Origin: Puniceicoccaceae bacterium
GTDB taxonomy: Bacteria; Verrucomicrobiota; Verrucomicrobiia; Opitutales; Coraliomargaritaceae
Length of the DNA: 21,254 bases
Direction of reading: 5' to 3'
Assembly: GCA_003567255.1 (NCBI GenBank)
Contig: PWZW01000169.1
Coordinates: forward strand, 1-21,254
The notes under the pieces are model-generated. The model ran no database searches, was not told the origin of the DNA, and saw only the letters and a list, made by a program, of their open reading frames with translations. Within the stretch, counting starts at the first letter, position 1; each line of letters starts with the position of its first letter. The translations under genes were made by a program, and so were the position numbers. Shown one piece after another: positions 14,488 through 21,254 of the stretch.

Positions 14488-15905
14488 GCGTTTGGCGGTA
14501 CCGTCTCCGCTTTCGGCAGCCCGCATTGTTCGCACAGTGCAGTCCACTCCCGTACCCTTGCTGCGGGCGTTTGTGGGGCCTCAGCGGCGCCTACCTTGAC
14601 GGCATCGGTCAACCGTGGGCGGTCTCCTTTTTTTCGGCTGATGCCGATGCGCTGCGGGCAGTGCAAGGTTTGGGCGAGGAGATCGGCGAGGGTGCTTTCC
14701 TCAAATACAAACACCGTTTCCGGTAAATCCTCCCGCAGCTTGGCAAACTGTCGGCGGGCGGCACGCGGTGAGGGGTCGATGTAGACCACCCGCTCAGCCA
14801 ACCCCCGGTCGCAGAGCAGCTTCAGCGCCTTGGAGCGGCTGCAGAGGGTCAGCGCAAAGTCGGGGCGCGCTGCCCGGATGCGCGCCAACAGTGCTTCGCT
14901 GGCCCTAAGCAAGCGGGCATCCTCGGGCAGCAGCATCCAAACGTTGGTTCGACGCTCAAGCGTCCCTAGGCCGCGCCTTTTTAGATGTTTGATCAGCAGG
15001 TTTCGCTTCGGGTCGAGCCGCAAGCGTTCGGGCGTTTTTTTGTAATTTCCCCAGCGGTCGTGCATCCACAGCCAGTCGGCGGTGCGCTCATCAGTGCTGC
15101 TTACATAGCGCTCGAGCCAATCATTGAGCGCCAGGGTGACGTCGACGGCCGTTTTTTCACACGCGATGGGCTCAATTTTCAATTGAGCACGGAAAAAACC
15201 CGTGCGCTCCAGGGCCACACCAAAAACATCCGCTGCGTAGTGTTCTGCCAGAATGCCCGGGAGTTCGGTGCTGGATGCAGGGCGTCCGAAGAAGCTCAAC
15301 AATGCACCTGAGCGCCCCGCCTTCTGATCAAAGAGCACCCCGACGGTTTCGCCTTCCCGGAGCCCACGGCGGGCCATGGTGTAGCCCTCTTTGCGTGAGA
15401 GCAGCTGCACCCCGTGTTGCGAGCGGGTTTCCTTGACCCAGCGGTCCAGCTTCGGCGAGGCGAGGGGACGGAAGATGGCCGAGGTGGGGTGGATGGCGTG
15501 TTCCAGTAGTGCGGGCATCACTGTGATGGCCTCGGTGAGCGTAAGGTGGGGGATCCCCAGGATAGCCGCACGGGCCGGGTGTGCCCGACTAAACCGTGCT
15601 TCGATCAACGTCCGCGTGGCCGCGTCGATCGCAAACATTTGCCGGAGCCGCGCCTTCCTGAGGTGAGGGAGTATCAGCACAAGCAGTCCGGTCTCAATCA
15701 CCCGGCGGCTGTGCTCGCGGTAGATTTTCTGCCGCCATGCAGCCCCCTTTTCGGGGAAGGCGGCTTTTAAATTCGCCAGGGTGGTGCGTTTGCGCTTCGG
15801 CTTCACCGGCCCAATCACCGCGCCGAGGACGAGGCAGAGCATGGCGAGGCAGGGCTCGGGTAGCCGGGCCAGTACTGCTCCGAGAATACGGATTAGAAAA
15901 AGCAC
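14484..15905 (-). CDS. LpxL/HtrB-type acyltransferase fused to a heptosyltransferase-like N-terminal domain
   Basis: Residues 1 to about 295 are a lipid A late acyltransferase of the LpxL/HtrB family: an N-terminal membrane helix (about 1-33), an HX4E catalytic motif (His120-Glu125 in GIPHLTLTEA), GVLFDQKAG (Asp193), a following FFGRPA and WLWMHDRW (278-285). These enzymes move acyl chains from acyl-ACP to lipid A precursors at the inner membrane. Residues about 321-440 resemble the N-terminal Rossmann half of GT9 heptosyltransferases, including STLADLLAQTLHCPQRIGIS and RPRLTDAV. The protein then ends at 473, so the sugar-nucleotide-binding half is missing. The usual acyltransferase is about 300 residues. 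The acyltransferase call is firm; the second-domain call is by pattern only. Confidence 0.85.
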   Translation of the reverse strand: MLFLIRILGAVLARLPEPCLAMLCLVLGAVIGPVKPKRKRTTLANLKAAFPEKGAAWRQKIYREHSRRVIETGLLVLILPHLRKARLRQMFAIDAATRTLIEARFSRAHPARAAILGIPHLTLTEAITVMPALLEHAIHPTSAIFRPLASPKLDRWVKETRSQHGVQLLSRKEGYTMARRGLREGETVGVLFDQKAGRSGALLSFFGRPASSTELPGILAEHYAADVFGVALERTGFFRAQLKIEPIACEKTAVDVTLALNDWLERYVSSTDERTADWLWMHDRWGNYKKTPERLRLDPKRNLLIKHLKRRGLGTLERRTNVWMLLPEDARLLRASEALLARIRAARPDFALTLCSRSKALKLLCDRGLAERVVYIDPSPRAARRQFAKLREDLPETVFVFEESTLADLLAQTLHCPQRIGISRKKGDRPRLTDAVKVGAAEAPQTPAARVREWTALCEQCGLPKAETVPPNA

Positions 15906-16039
15906 ACCGAGAGCATAGAGCGGAGTGGGGGAGGTTGAGCAAGCTCAAGCATCGCTAAAATATCGCTTTGACCCCGTCGCCGACTTGTTTTCTTTGGAGT
16001 GCTTCGAGTTTCGTCTCATTTACCAAACCGCCCAATCGT

Positions 16040-17311
16040 ATGATCGATATCAAATACCTTCGCGAAAATCCGGACGCCGTCCGCACCGCCCTGGCTAAAA
16101 AGAAGTTTTCCTGTGATCTGGACACCGTCCTCGCGTTTGACACCGAGCGCCGGACCAAAATCACCGAGGCCGAACAAGCGAAGTCCGAGCAAAACAGCGC
16201 GAACAAAGCGATGGCACAATTGCCCAAGGGCTCGCCCGAATTTCTTGAAAAAGTTAAGGAGATGAAGGCTGTTGCGGCTCGGGTGAAGGCGCTCGAAGCG
16301 GAGGTCCGCACGGTCGAGGAGCGTTTTCAGGCCGCCTTCCTCACCATCCCAAACCTTCCCCATACCTCCGTACCCGAGGGCAAGACGGAGGATGATAACC
16401 AAGTTTTTTCCACTTGGGGCGATCTCGAGACCAAGCCCGCGCACGCCGTTCCACACTGGGATATCCCGTGGTTTGATCAGCTGATTGATTTTGAGCGAGG
16501 GGTCAAAGCGGCCGGTGCCGGCTTCCCTTTTTATGTCGGAGACATGGCCCGCCTGGTGCGTGCCCTCATCCATCTCTTTCTCGAAAGCGCCCGTAAAAAC
16601 GGCTACGAGGAGGTCCTGCCACCGATTGTGGTTAACGCGGCCAGTGCCACGGCCACCGGGCAGTTGCCCGACAAGGAAGGGCAAATGTACTACGACCCCA
16701 ACGAGGGCCTCTACCTTATCCCGACCGCCGAGGTACCGGTGACGAATTTTTACCGCGACGAAATTCTCCCCGCCGAAGCCCTCCCCATCTGCCGCTGCGC
16801 CTACACCCCCTGCTTCCGCCGTGAGGCTGGAAGTTGGGGCAGCCACGTCCGCGGGCTCAACCGGCTCCACCAGTTCGATAAGGTTGAGTTGGTCAAATGG
16901 ACCGACGCCGAAAGCAGCTTTGACGAACTTGAAAAGCTCCGCGTCGATGTCGAGGGCATCCTCCAGGCGCTGGACCTGCCTTACCGCGTCCTGCTGATGT
17001 GCGGGGGCGACATCGGCTTCCCTCACGCCAAACAGTACGACCTCGAGGTCTACGCCCACGGGCAGGGTCGCTGGTTGGAAGTGTCGAGCTGTAGCAACTT
17101 CACCGACTTCCAGGCTCGTCGCGCCGGCATCCGCTACCGCGGCCCCGACGGCAAGCCCGTCACCGCCCATACGCTCAACGGTTCCGGCCTCGCCATACCA
17201 CGCGTCCTCGCTGCAATTCTGGAAAACAACCTCCAGGCCGACGGCACCGTGCGCGTGCCGCAAGTCTTGCAAGCTTTCATGGGCCAGGAAACCATTGGCT
17301 TTACCAAGTGA
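16040..17311 (+). CDS. serS: Serine--tRNA ligase
   Basis: SerRS charges tRNA-Ser (and tRNA-Sec where present) with serine. The ATG at 16040 gives 423 residues, a normal length, starting MIDIKYLRENPD like its homologues. The frame is open upstream without family similarity. Residues about 30-100 form the charged coiled-coil arm that grips the long variable arm of tRNA-Ser. Class II motifs are TAEVPVTN (229-236), motif 2 FRREAGSWG with RGLNRLHQFDKVEL, and motif 3 GSGLAIPRVLAAILEN near the end. The gene is divergent from the acyltransferase gene (134-bp spacer) and 58 bp upstream of fabV on the same strand. Confidence 0.97.
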   Translation: MIDIKYLRENPDAVRTALAKKKFSCDLDTVLAFDTERRTKITEAEQAKSEQNSANKAMAQLPKGSPEFLEKVKEMKAVAARVKALEAEVRTVEERFQAAFLTIPNLPHTSVPEGKTEDDNQVFSTWGDLETKPAHAVPHWDIPWFDQLIDFERGVKAAGAGFPFYVGDMARLVRALIHLFLESARKNGYEEVLPPIVVNAASATATGQLPDKEGQMYYDPNEGLYLIPTAEVPVTNFYRDEILPAEALPICRCAYTPCFRREAGSWGSHVRGLNRLHQFDKVELVKWTDAESSFDELEKLRVDVEGILQALDLPYRVLLMCGGDIGFPHAKQYDLEVYAHGQGRWLEVSSCSNFTDFQARRAGIRYRGPDGKPVTAHTLNGSGLAIPRVLAAILENNLQADGTVRVPQVLQAFMGQETIGFTK

Positions 17312-17369
17312 GGCAGCCCTGCGGCGCACGCTTGACCTCCCTCCCTAAAAAACGCCTTATACACCTATT

Positions 17370-18557
17370 ATGATTATTGAGCCCCGCATCCGAGGATTTG
17401 TTTGTATCACCGCACACCCCGAAGGCTGTGCCGCCAAAGTGCAAGAGGAGATCGATTTCTGCCGGAGCCAGCAGGCCCCGGCCGATGGTCCCCGAAAAGT
17501 CCTCGTGATTGGGGCCTCCACTGGCTACGGCCTCTCCTCGCGGATCGCCGCCGCCTTCGGCCACGGGGCCGACACCCTCGGCGTCTTCTTCGAGCGCCCC
17601 TCCGCCAAGGGCAAGCCCGCCAGCGCAGGTTGGTACAACAGTGTCGCCGTTGAGAAAGCCGCCCACCAAGCCGGGCTCTACGCCTCCAGTATCAATGGCG
17701 ATGCCTTTTCTGATGAGATTAAGGCCGAGACCATCGAGCGGATCAAAAAAGACCTTGGGCAAGTGGACCTCGTGGTTTACAGCCTTGCCTCTCCCCGCCG
17801 GACCGATCCCAAGACCGGGGAGACCTACCGCTCCGTCCTCAAGCCCATCGGCCAGCCCTACGCCAACCAAAGCCTGGATACGGACAAAGGTGAAATCATC
17901 GAGGTCGCTATGGAGCCCGCCTCGCAAGAGGAAATCGACGCCACCGTTAAAGTCATGGGTGGGGAAGATTGGGAGCTCTGGATGGACGCCCTGAGCGAAG
18001 CCGGAGTGCTGGCCCCAGAAGCCAAGACCGTGGCCTACTCCTACATCGGCCCCGAGCTCACTTGGCCGATCTACACCAATGGCACGATTGGTATGGCGAA
18101 AAAAGACGTCGAGCGCGCCGCCCGTGAAATCACTGACAAACACGGTTGCCAAGCTCTCGTCTCGATCAATAAAGCCCTCGTCACCCAAGCGAGCTCGGCC
18201 ATCCCCGTCGTCCCCCTCTACATCTCCATCCTCTTCAAGTTGATGAAGGAAAAAGGCACCCACGAAGGGTGCATTGAGCAAATGGTCCGCCTCTTCAACG
18301 ACCACCTGTACAGCACTGCAGGACCCACCCTTGACGACGACGGCCGCATCCGTCTCGACGACCTTGAAATGCAGCCCGACATCCAAGCCGCCGTCGCCAA
18401 AATCTGGCCCACCGTGAACACCGGCAACCTCAATGAGTTGACCGACTTCGGCGGCTATCAAAAAGACTTTCTCGAGTTGTTTGGTTTTGGCCTTTGTGGC
18501 GTCGATTACACTGTCGACACCGCAGTCGATCACCCCCTCCCGAGCGCCGAGGGGTAG
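17370..18557 (+). CDS. fabV: FabV-type trans-2-enoyl-ACP/CoA reductase
   Basis: FabV reduces the double bond of trans-2-enoyl-ACP (or -CoA) with NAD(P)H in the last step of fatty-acid elongation. At 395 residues it has the typical length for the family, longer than FabI. The nucleotide loop is GASTGYG (48-54). The catalytic Tyr-X8-Lys of the family is Tyr235 and Lys244 in WPIYTNGTIGMAK. Other family blocks are YSLASPRRTDPKTG and EDWELWMDAL. The related trans-2-enoyl-CoA reductase TER shares the fold, so carrier preference is not certain. FabV enzymes are known for tolerating triclosan. The gene follows serS by 58 bp and may share its transcript. Confidence 0.94.
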   Translation: MIIEPRIRGFVCITAHPEGCAAKVQEEIDFCRSQQAPADGPRKVLVIGASTGYGLSSRIAAAFGHGADTLGVFFERPSAKGKPASAGWYNSVAVEKAAHQAGLYASSINGDAFSDEIKAETIERIKKDLGQVDLVVYSLASPRRTDPKTGETYRSVLKPIGQPYANQSLDTDKGEIIEVAMEPASQEEIDATVKVMGGEDWELWMDALSEAGVLAPEAKTVAYSYIGPELTWPIYTNGTIGMAKKDVERAAREITDKHGCQALVSINKALVTQASSAIPVVPLYISILFKLMKEKGTHEGCIEQMVRLFNDHLYSTAGPTLDDDGRIRLDDLEMQPDIQAAVAKIWPTVNTGNLNELTDFGGYQKDFLELFGFGLCGVDYTVDTAVDHPLPSAEG

Positions 18558-18579
18558 GGCTGTCTTAGGAAAAGCGTAG

Positions 18580-18599
18580 CCGAACCTCTTAAGGTTTGG
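18580..18599 (+). terminator. Hairpin after fabV
   Basis: CCGAACCT (18580-18587) pairs with AGGTTTGG (18592-18599) over 8 bp, including one G-U, around a 4-base loop. It starts 22 bp after the fabV stop. No T-run follows on the plus strand, so intrinsic termination is uncertain. The remaining spacer up to 18718 shows nothing recognisable. Confidence 0.35.
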
Positions 18600-18718
18600 A
18601 CCGGACGCCTCGCTTGCGATTTTCAGCGCATAAGCCTTGGAGGTCGTTCCCGCAAATCGCGCAAAAATTCAAAGATTTACGAAATGACCCCATTGGAGTC
18701 CTCTGGGCATTGACCACT

Positions 18719-19168
18719 TTAGCGTTCGGGGAAGCTCTCTACCTTGATTCCTTCAAACGGAGCGAAGTCTCCATTGTTGCTCGTCCGGATGCGTGTCAGA
18801 CCGTGCGCCCGCATGGTCGCTACGATGTTGGCGTCATGGATGCGTTTGCCCTTCAATCCGTGGGCATTCACGAGAGCGAGCAGTTGCTCCGCCACATCTG
18901 CGTTCTCGTCGAGCAATTGGACGCAAGCTTGAAACTCGCGGATGTTCTCGAGCGCCTCTGTGGAAGTGAGGCCCAATCCGTTGGCTTCCGTTGGTCGGGT
19001 CGCCACCACAAGGTACTCGCGGAAGATCTGGCCGCTGGCGAAGAGGCGATGCTCGCCGGCCATGCCCGCTTCGAGGAAAGCCAGCGCTGCGGAATGTTGG
19101 AGCCGGCTTGTGTCCGTGCTTGTCAATAGGACGTTCGTATCGATGAAGCAGCGTCTATCGTCCGTCAT
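18719..19168 (-). CDS. PIN-domain ribonuclease toxin (VapC/FitB type)
   Basis: PIN-domain toxins cleave RNA, often tRNA or rRNA, when free of their antitoxin. The 149-residue protein shows the acidic metal-binding set of the family: Asp10 in FIDTNVLL, Glu51 in FREYLVV, Asp112 in RIHDANIVATM, and a final Asp134 in TSNNGDF. The ATG at 19168 lies within the end of the antitoxin gene, with a 14-bp overlap in a different frame, so translation is coupled. The length is slightly above the common 130-140 residues. No frameshift or missing acidic residue is visible, so the toxin looks intact. The FitB-like subgroup is favoured by the RHH antitoxin with a long tail. Confidence 0.9.
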   Translation of the reverse strand: MTDDRRCFIDTNVLLTSTDTSRLQHSAALAFLEAGMAGEHRLFASGQIFREYLVVATRPTEANGLGLTSTEALENIREFQACVQLLDENADVAEQLLALVNAHGLKGKRIHDANIVATMRAHGLTRIRTSNNGDFAPFEGIKVESFPER

Positions 19169-19397
19169 CGCCGTAGATGGATTCCCGGTTCCAGTCGTTT
19201 TGCGTGTGGCCAGTGGAGACCGTATTCAAACGCAGGGCTCGCCGTGAGTCCTCGGCTGAAGCCGGTGGTAGCATCCGTGCCGCGTCACTGAGCAAGGCTT
19301 CGACTTCCTTCTGCAGAGACCGCCGGTGGCGATGGGCGCGGTGTTTTAGCCCCTCCAGTGTGGCATCGTCCAAATTTCGGATGTGTAGCGATTTCAT
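19155..19397 (-). CDS. Ribbon-helix-helix antitoxin (FitA/VapB type)
   Basis: This 80-residue protein neutralises the downstream PIN toxin and probably represses the operon. Its N-terminal half (MKSLHIRNLDDATLEGLK, then HRRSLQKEVEALLSDA) is a FitA-like ribbon-helix-helix DNA-binding domain, in which the first strand contacts DNA as a dimer. The polar C-terminal tail ending in WNRESIYGDDGR is the kind of segment that wraps the toxin active site. The ATG at 19397 has no Shine-Dalgarno sequence and lies just after a promoter-like sequence, so the transcript may be leaderless. The gene order antitoxin-toxin with overlap is standard. Confidence 0.88.
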   Translation of the reverse strand: MKSLHIRNLDDATLEGLKHRAHRHRRSLQKEVEALLSDAARMLPPASAEDSRRALRLNTVSTGHTQNDWNRESIYGDDGR

Positions 19398-19400
19398 ACT

Positions 19401-19431
19401 GGTATTAAAATGCTACCACATGATTTGTCAA
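19401..19431 (-). promoter_or_regulatory. Putative promoter and operator of the toxin-antitoxin pair
   Basis: On the minus strand a perfect -35 box TTGACA (19431-19426) is followed, after 17 bases, by TTAATA (19408-19403), a poor -10. The imperfect palindrome GGTA...TACC (19401-19417) overlaps the -10. The half-site TGGTAGCA there resembles the TGATAGCA half-site of the FitAB operator. This fits autoregulation by the antitoxin, but only the -35 match is strong. Confidence 0.4.
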
Positions 19432-19576
19432 CATGGCCGAGCGGGAGATTGAGAAAGCGCGCTGAACTCGACGGTTTACGCTTGTGGTGAGCTTGGCAAG
19501 ATCGCCAAGGTGCAAAGGTTGGACAAATTTTCTCTATTCCATTAACCACTGCGCCAGCTTCTATCCCGCGAAGGCG

Positions 19577-21082
19577 TCATACAGAAGGAGCACCATTAAA
19601 GGCTCCGATGAATGCACCTTCGATCCGTTCAAGCTCTTCATCCGTTATCTCGCTAAATTGCCCACGCTTGCTTCTGGAAAGCTTACCCTGGTTTTGATGA
19701 AGCAGTTGCAACAGTAAGTCACACCTTCTATCAGGAAGGTCGACCGCTTCTAAAACGGCCGCCCTTGCGGCATCATAGTTTCGTAAGAAACGTAATTCTT
19801 GGGAAACATCTTCGCGAATCGTAATTGCTACCGTTTTTGCCAGATACTCCGATTGTGTTGTCAGGTCTGGGTATCGGAAATAGCTGCGGAGTTGTTTGGC
19901 ATTTAGCAGGGTCAATCGTCCCGCATCATCCACCTCGTAATCTGCCATCGCTAATAACGACTTGGAGTAGTCCTCAAGCGCTTTGTCGTATTCGCCCATG
20001 CGCCTTAGCATGGTCGCGGAAACTGGCAACATAAGCCCGGTTTTCATCAGGCCACCGCGATGTAGGATATCGTGAATCAAAAAACGATGCAGTCGACCAT
20101 TACCATCCTCAAACGGATGGATGAAAACAAAACTGAACGCTATGATCGCGGCACGAACCAGAGGCGGCACCTCGTGACTCGCTTCGGCGCACGACGCCAG
20201 CGCCTCCATCATTTCAGGCACCCACTCAGGTGGGGGGCAAACGTAGTGTATGCGCTGTGTGAAATTAGGTAATTGCTGTCCGACGTAGCTCTGGTCTGTC
20301 CGAAAGCCCTCTGCGGAATAGCGAGGGTCAACAATCAGGTTCTGCTTTTCTTTCAAGGACTGCTCCTGCAAGAGCATCCAAAGATTATGTGCGCCAGCGT
20401 CGCGCAATAGGGCAACAAAGCGTTCACGCCGACTCGCCTGCGGCATGGTTTCTCGTTCGATATCATACGTCGAACGCGTTTCTTGCAAGTAAAGGTAATC
20501 ATTGGCTCGCGAAAATAACTCTGGCGGAAAATCCCGCATGAGATTCTCCATCTCAATTTCAAGAGGAGCCGAAATGGCAACTTCCAATGCCCTACTACGC
20601 CGAACGAGCGGACAGTAACTGACATGCCCGAGAAGATTATCGCGAACACGCCAGCGTGGGACCCGCTTAGACTCATCCGCGACAATGTATTTCTTGGGGT
20701 CCAGTGCATCGACATAGTTCCCCCCAACGGCCACCGAAAGCGAGAGTTCCTTTTCTGTCAGCCACTCATAGAAAAATCCGGCTAGTCGAGCGTAGCGCCC
20801 CGTGGGTTTGGCCTGCACCATTGAGACGATTAGCTCAGGATCAATCGTCGCGAAAAGATCGGCCAATACTGCCAAATGCACGCCTTCATGCTTCAGTGCA
20901 AACTCAAGATGGTGGGCCAAATCATCCATCTTGGGCTTATAGTGGGCGGGAAAAGTCCGCTCGACGGAGCCATCCGGCCCAGTGCGTTCTTTCATCCGTG
21001 TCCCTATGACTGATGCCAAGGGAAGCGGGTGGTTTGGCAGGTCGTAGGCTTCAACCAGCCACCGATAACCCAGAAGATCCAT
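19577..21082 (-). CDS. Fic family protein (putative AMP transferase)
   Basis: Fic proteins usually transfer AMP from ATP to target proteins. The 501-residue protein contains the intact catalytic motif HPFEDGNGRLHR (332-343), with His332 as base. Before it, STYDIERE (204-211) sits where the inhibitory (S/T)XXXE(G/N) helix lies in class II Fic proteins: Thr205 and Glu209 fit, but Arg210 replaces Gly/Asn. The C-terminal region (DLPDRRCDLLLQLLHQNQGKLS, then FSEITDEELERIEGA) is typical of long Fic proteins and shows no obvious helix-turn-helix. No small antitoxin gene is adjacent, consistent with self-inhibition. GC is visibly lower than in the housekeeping genes, roughly half in sampled stretches. 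Upstream lies the 17-bp repeat array. Confidence 0.92.
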   Translation of the reverse strand: MDLLGYRWLVEAYDLPNHPLPLASVIGTRMKERTGPDGSVERTFPAHYKPKMDDLAHHLEFALKHEGVHLAVLADLFATIDPELIVSMVQAKPTGRYARLAGFFYEWLTEKELSLSVAVGGNYVDALDPKKYIVADESKRVPRWRVRDNLLGHVSYCPLVRRSRALEVAISAPLEIEMENLMRDFPPELFSRANDYLYLQETRSTYDIERETMPQASRRERFVALLRDAGAHNLWMLLQEQSLKEKQNLIVDPRYSAEGFRTDQSYVGQQLPNFTQRIHYVCPPPEWVPEMMEALASCAEASHEVPPLVRAAIIAFSFVFIHPFEDGNGRLHRFLIHDILHRGGLMKTGLMLPVSATMLRRMGEYDKALEDYSKSLLAMADYEVDDAGRLTLLNAKQLRSYFRYPDLTTQSEYLAKTVAITIREDVSQELRFLRNYDAARAAVLEAVDLPDRRCDLLLQLLHQNQGKLSRSKRGQFSEITDEELERIEGAFIGAFNGAPSV

Positions 21083-21114
21083 GATAAGCAGTTTTTTTAT
21101 TAAAGCATAAAATT

Positions 21115-21254
21115 GCTACAAATCACTTAAACTTGCAACAAAATAATTAGAAAACGAGAGCCCGGCTACAAAACGATTAAACAGGGTAACGTGGAGGCAA
21201 CTGTCCGTTATTACGCTCCAAAACCAATAACCTTGCTATAAAATCGATTTAAAA
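21115..21254. repeat. Array of degenerate 17-bp repeats upstream of fic (runs off the window)
   Basis: Read on the minus strand, units resembling TTTAATCGTTTTGTAGC occur at 21131-21115, 21151-21135, 21181-21165, 21231-21215 and 21251-21235. Taking the third as reference, the first matches 14 of 17 bases and the second and fourth 13 of 17. The fifth keeps the core TTTT-TAGC and improves with a gap. The right-hand ends fall at 21115, 21135, 21165, 21215 and 21235, so spacings are 20, 30, 50 and 20 bp. All units have the same orientation. The stretch is AT-rich and contains no gene. It is probably the regulatory region of fic. Confidence 0.55.

Noticed and set aside
16016..17329. Long open frame antisense to serS (about 437 codons)
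   Set aside because: It is the mirror of a strongly conserved gene in GC-rich DNA, with no recognisable domain and repetitive low-complexity composition.
17301..18533. Long open frame antisense to fabV (about 410 codons)
   Set aside because: fabV on the other strand has complete family motifs; the antisense product is Gly/Val/Asp-rich with no family features.
19432..19475. tRNA-like D-arm string (TGGCCGAGCGG) between the antitoxin and fic genes, as in tRNA-Ser/Leu
   Set aside because: There is no T-arm (TTCGA) or matching acceptor stem downstream and no convincing anticodon stem. It is at most a remnant, more likely chance.
19492..19509. Hairpin CTTGGC/GCCAAG downstream of fic as its terminator
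   Set aside because: The stem is only 6 bp, no T-run follows on the minus strand, and it lies about 70 bp past the stop.
21115..21254. Repeat array considered as a CRISPR array
   Set aside because: Units are only 17 bp, degenerate, unevenly spaced by 20-50 bp and too close together for spacers. No cas gene is seen.

Overview
The window looks like chromosomal DNA of a Gram-negative bacterium of moderately high GC content. Several things point towards the PVC group, most likely Verrucomicrobiota near the Opitutae: two ExbB/ExbD gene pairs, a GYF_2 plus DUF975 membrane protein, a FabV enoyl reductase, a LeuCD dehydratase and generally weak Shine-Dalgarno sites. This placement is an inference from gene content and protein character; there is no rRNA gene or other decisive marker here.

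Layout. Positions 1-2629 (+) hold the 3' part of leuC, then leuD and a first exbB/exbD pair, probably one transcription unit. A spacer with two inverted repeats (2641-2775) separates it from convergent ppc. The minus-strand pair selO and ppc (7258-2875) is divergent from purT (7360-8547, +). A GYF_2/DUF975 membrane protein gene (8671-9666, +) meets a minus-strand operon head on at a long stem-loop (9662-9712) that contains both stop codons. That operon (13109-9697, -) reads pfkB-family kinase, tmk, holB, SRAP/YedK-like gene, with gaps of 28 bp or less and one overlap. A structured 211-bp spacer leads into the second exbB/exbD pair (13321-14487, +). Its stop codon interlocks with that of a minus-strand LpxL-type acyltransferase fused to half of a heptosyltransferase (15905-14484). 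serS and fabV follow on the plus strand (16040-18557).

The last 2.7 kb differs in character. It holds a VapBC/FitAB-type toxin-antitoxin pair (19397-18719, -) and a 501-residue Fic protein (21082-19577, -) with visibly lower GC. Upstream of fic is a 140-bp AT-rich stretch with about five degenerate 17-bp repeats spaced by multiples of 10 bp, running to the window edge. This is the accessory-looking part of the window.

Functional themes are leucine synthesis (leuCD), anaplerosis (ppc), formate-dependent purine synthesis (purT), dTTP supply with clamp loading and abasic-site repair (tmk-holB-SRAP), proton-driven energisation of the outer membrane (two ExbBD pairs), lipid A/LPS synthesis (the acyltransferase fusion), the last step of fatty-acid elongation (fabV) and two toxin-type modules. 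No tRNA, rRNA, CRISPR array, insertion sequence or transposase was recognised. No stretch longer than about 250 bases lacks a gene.
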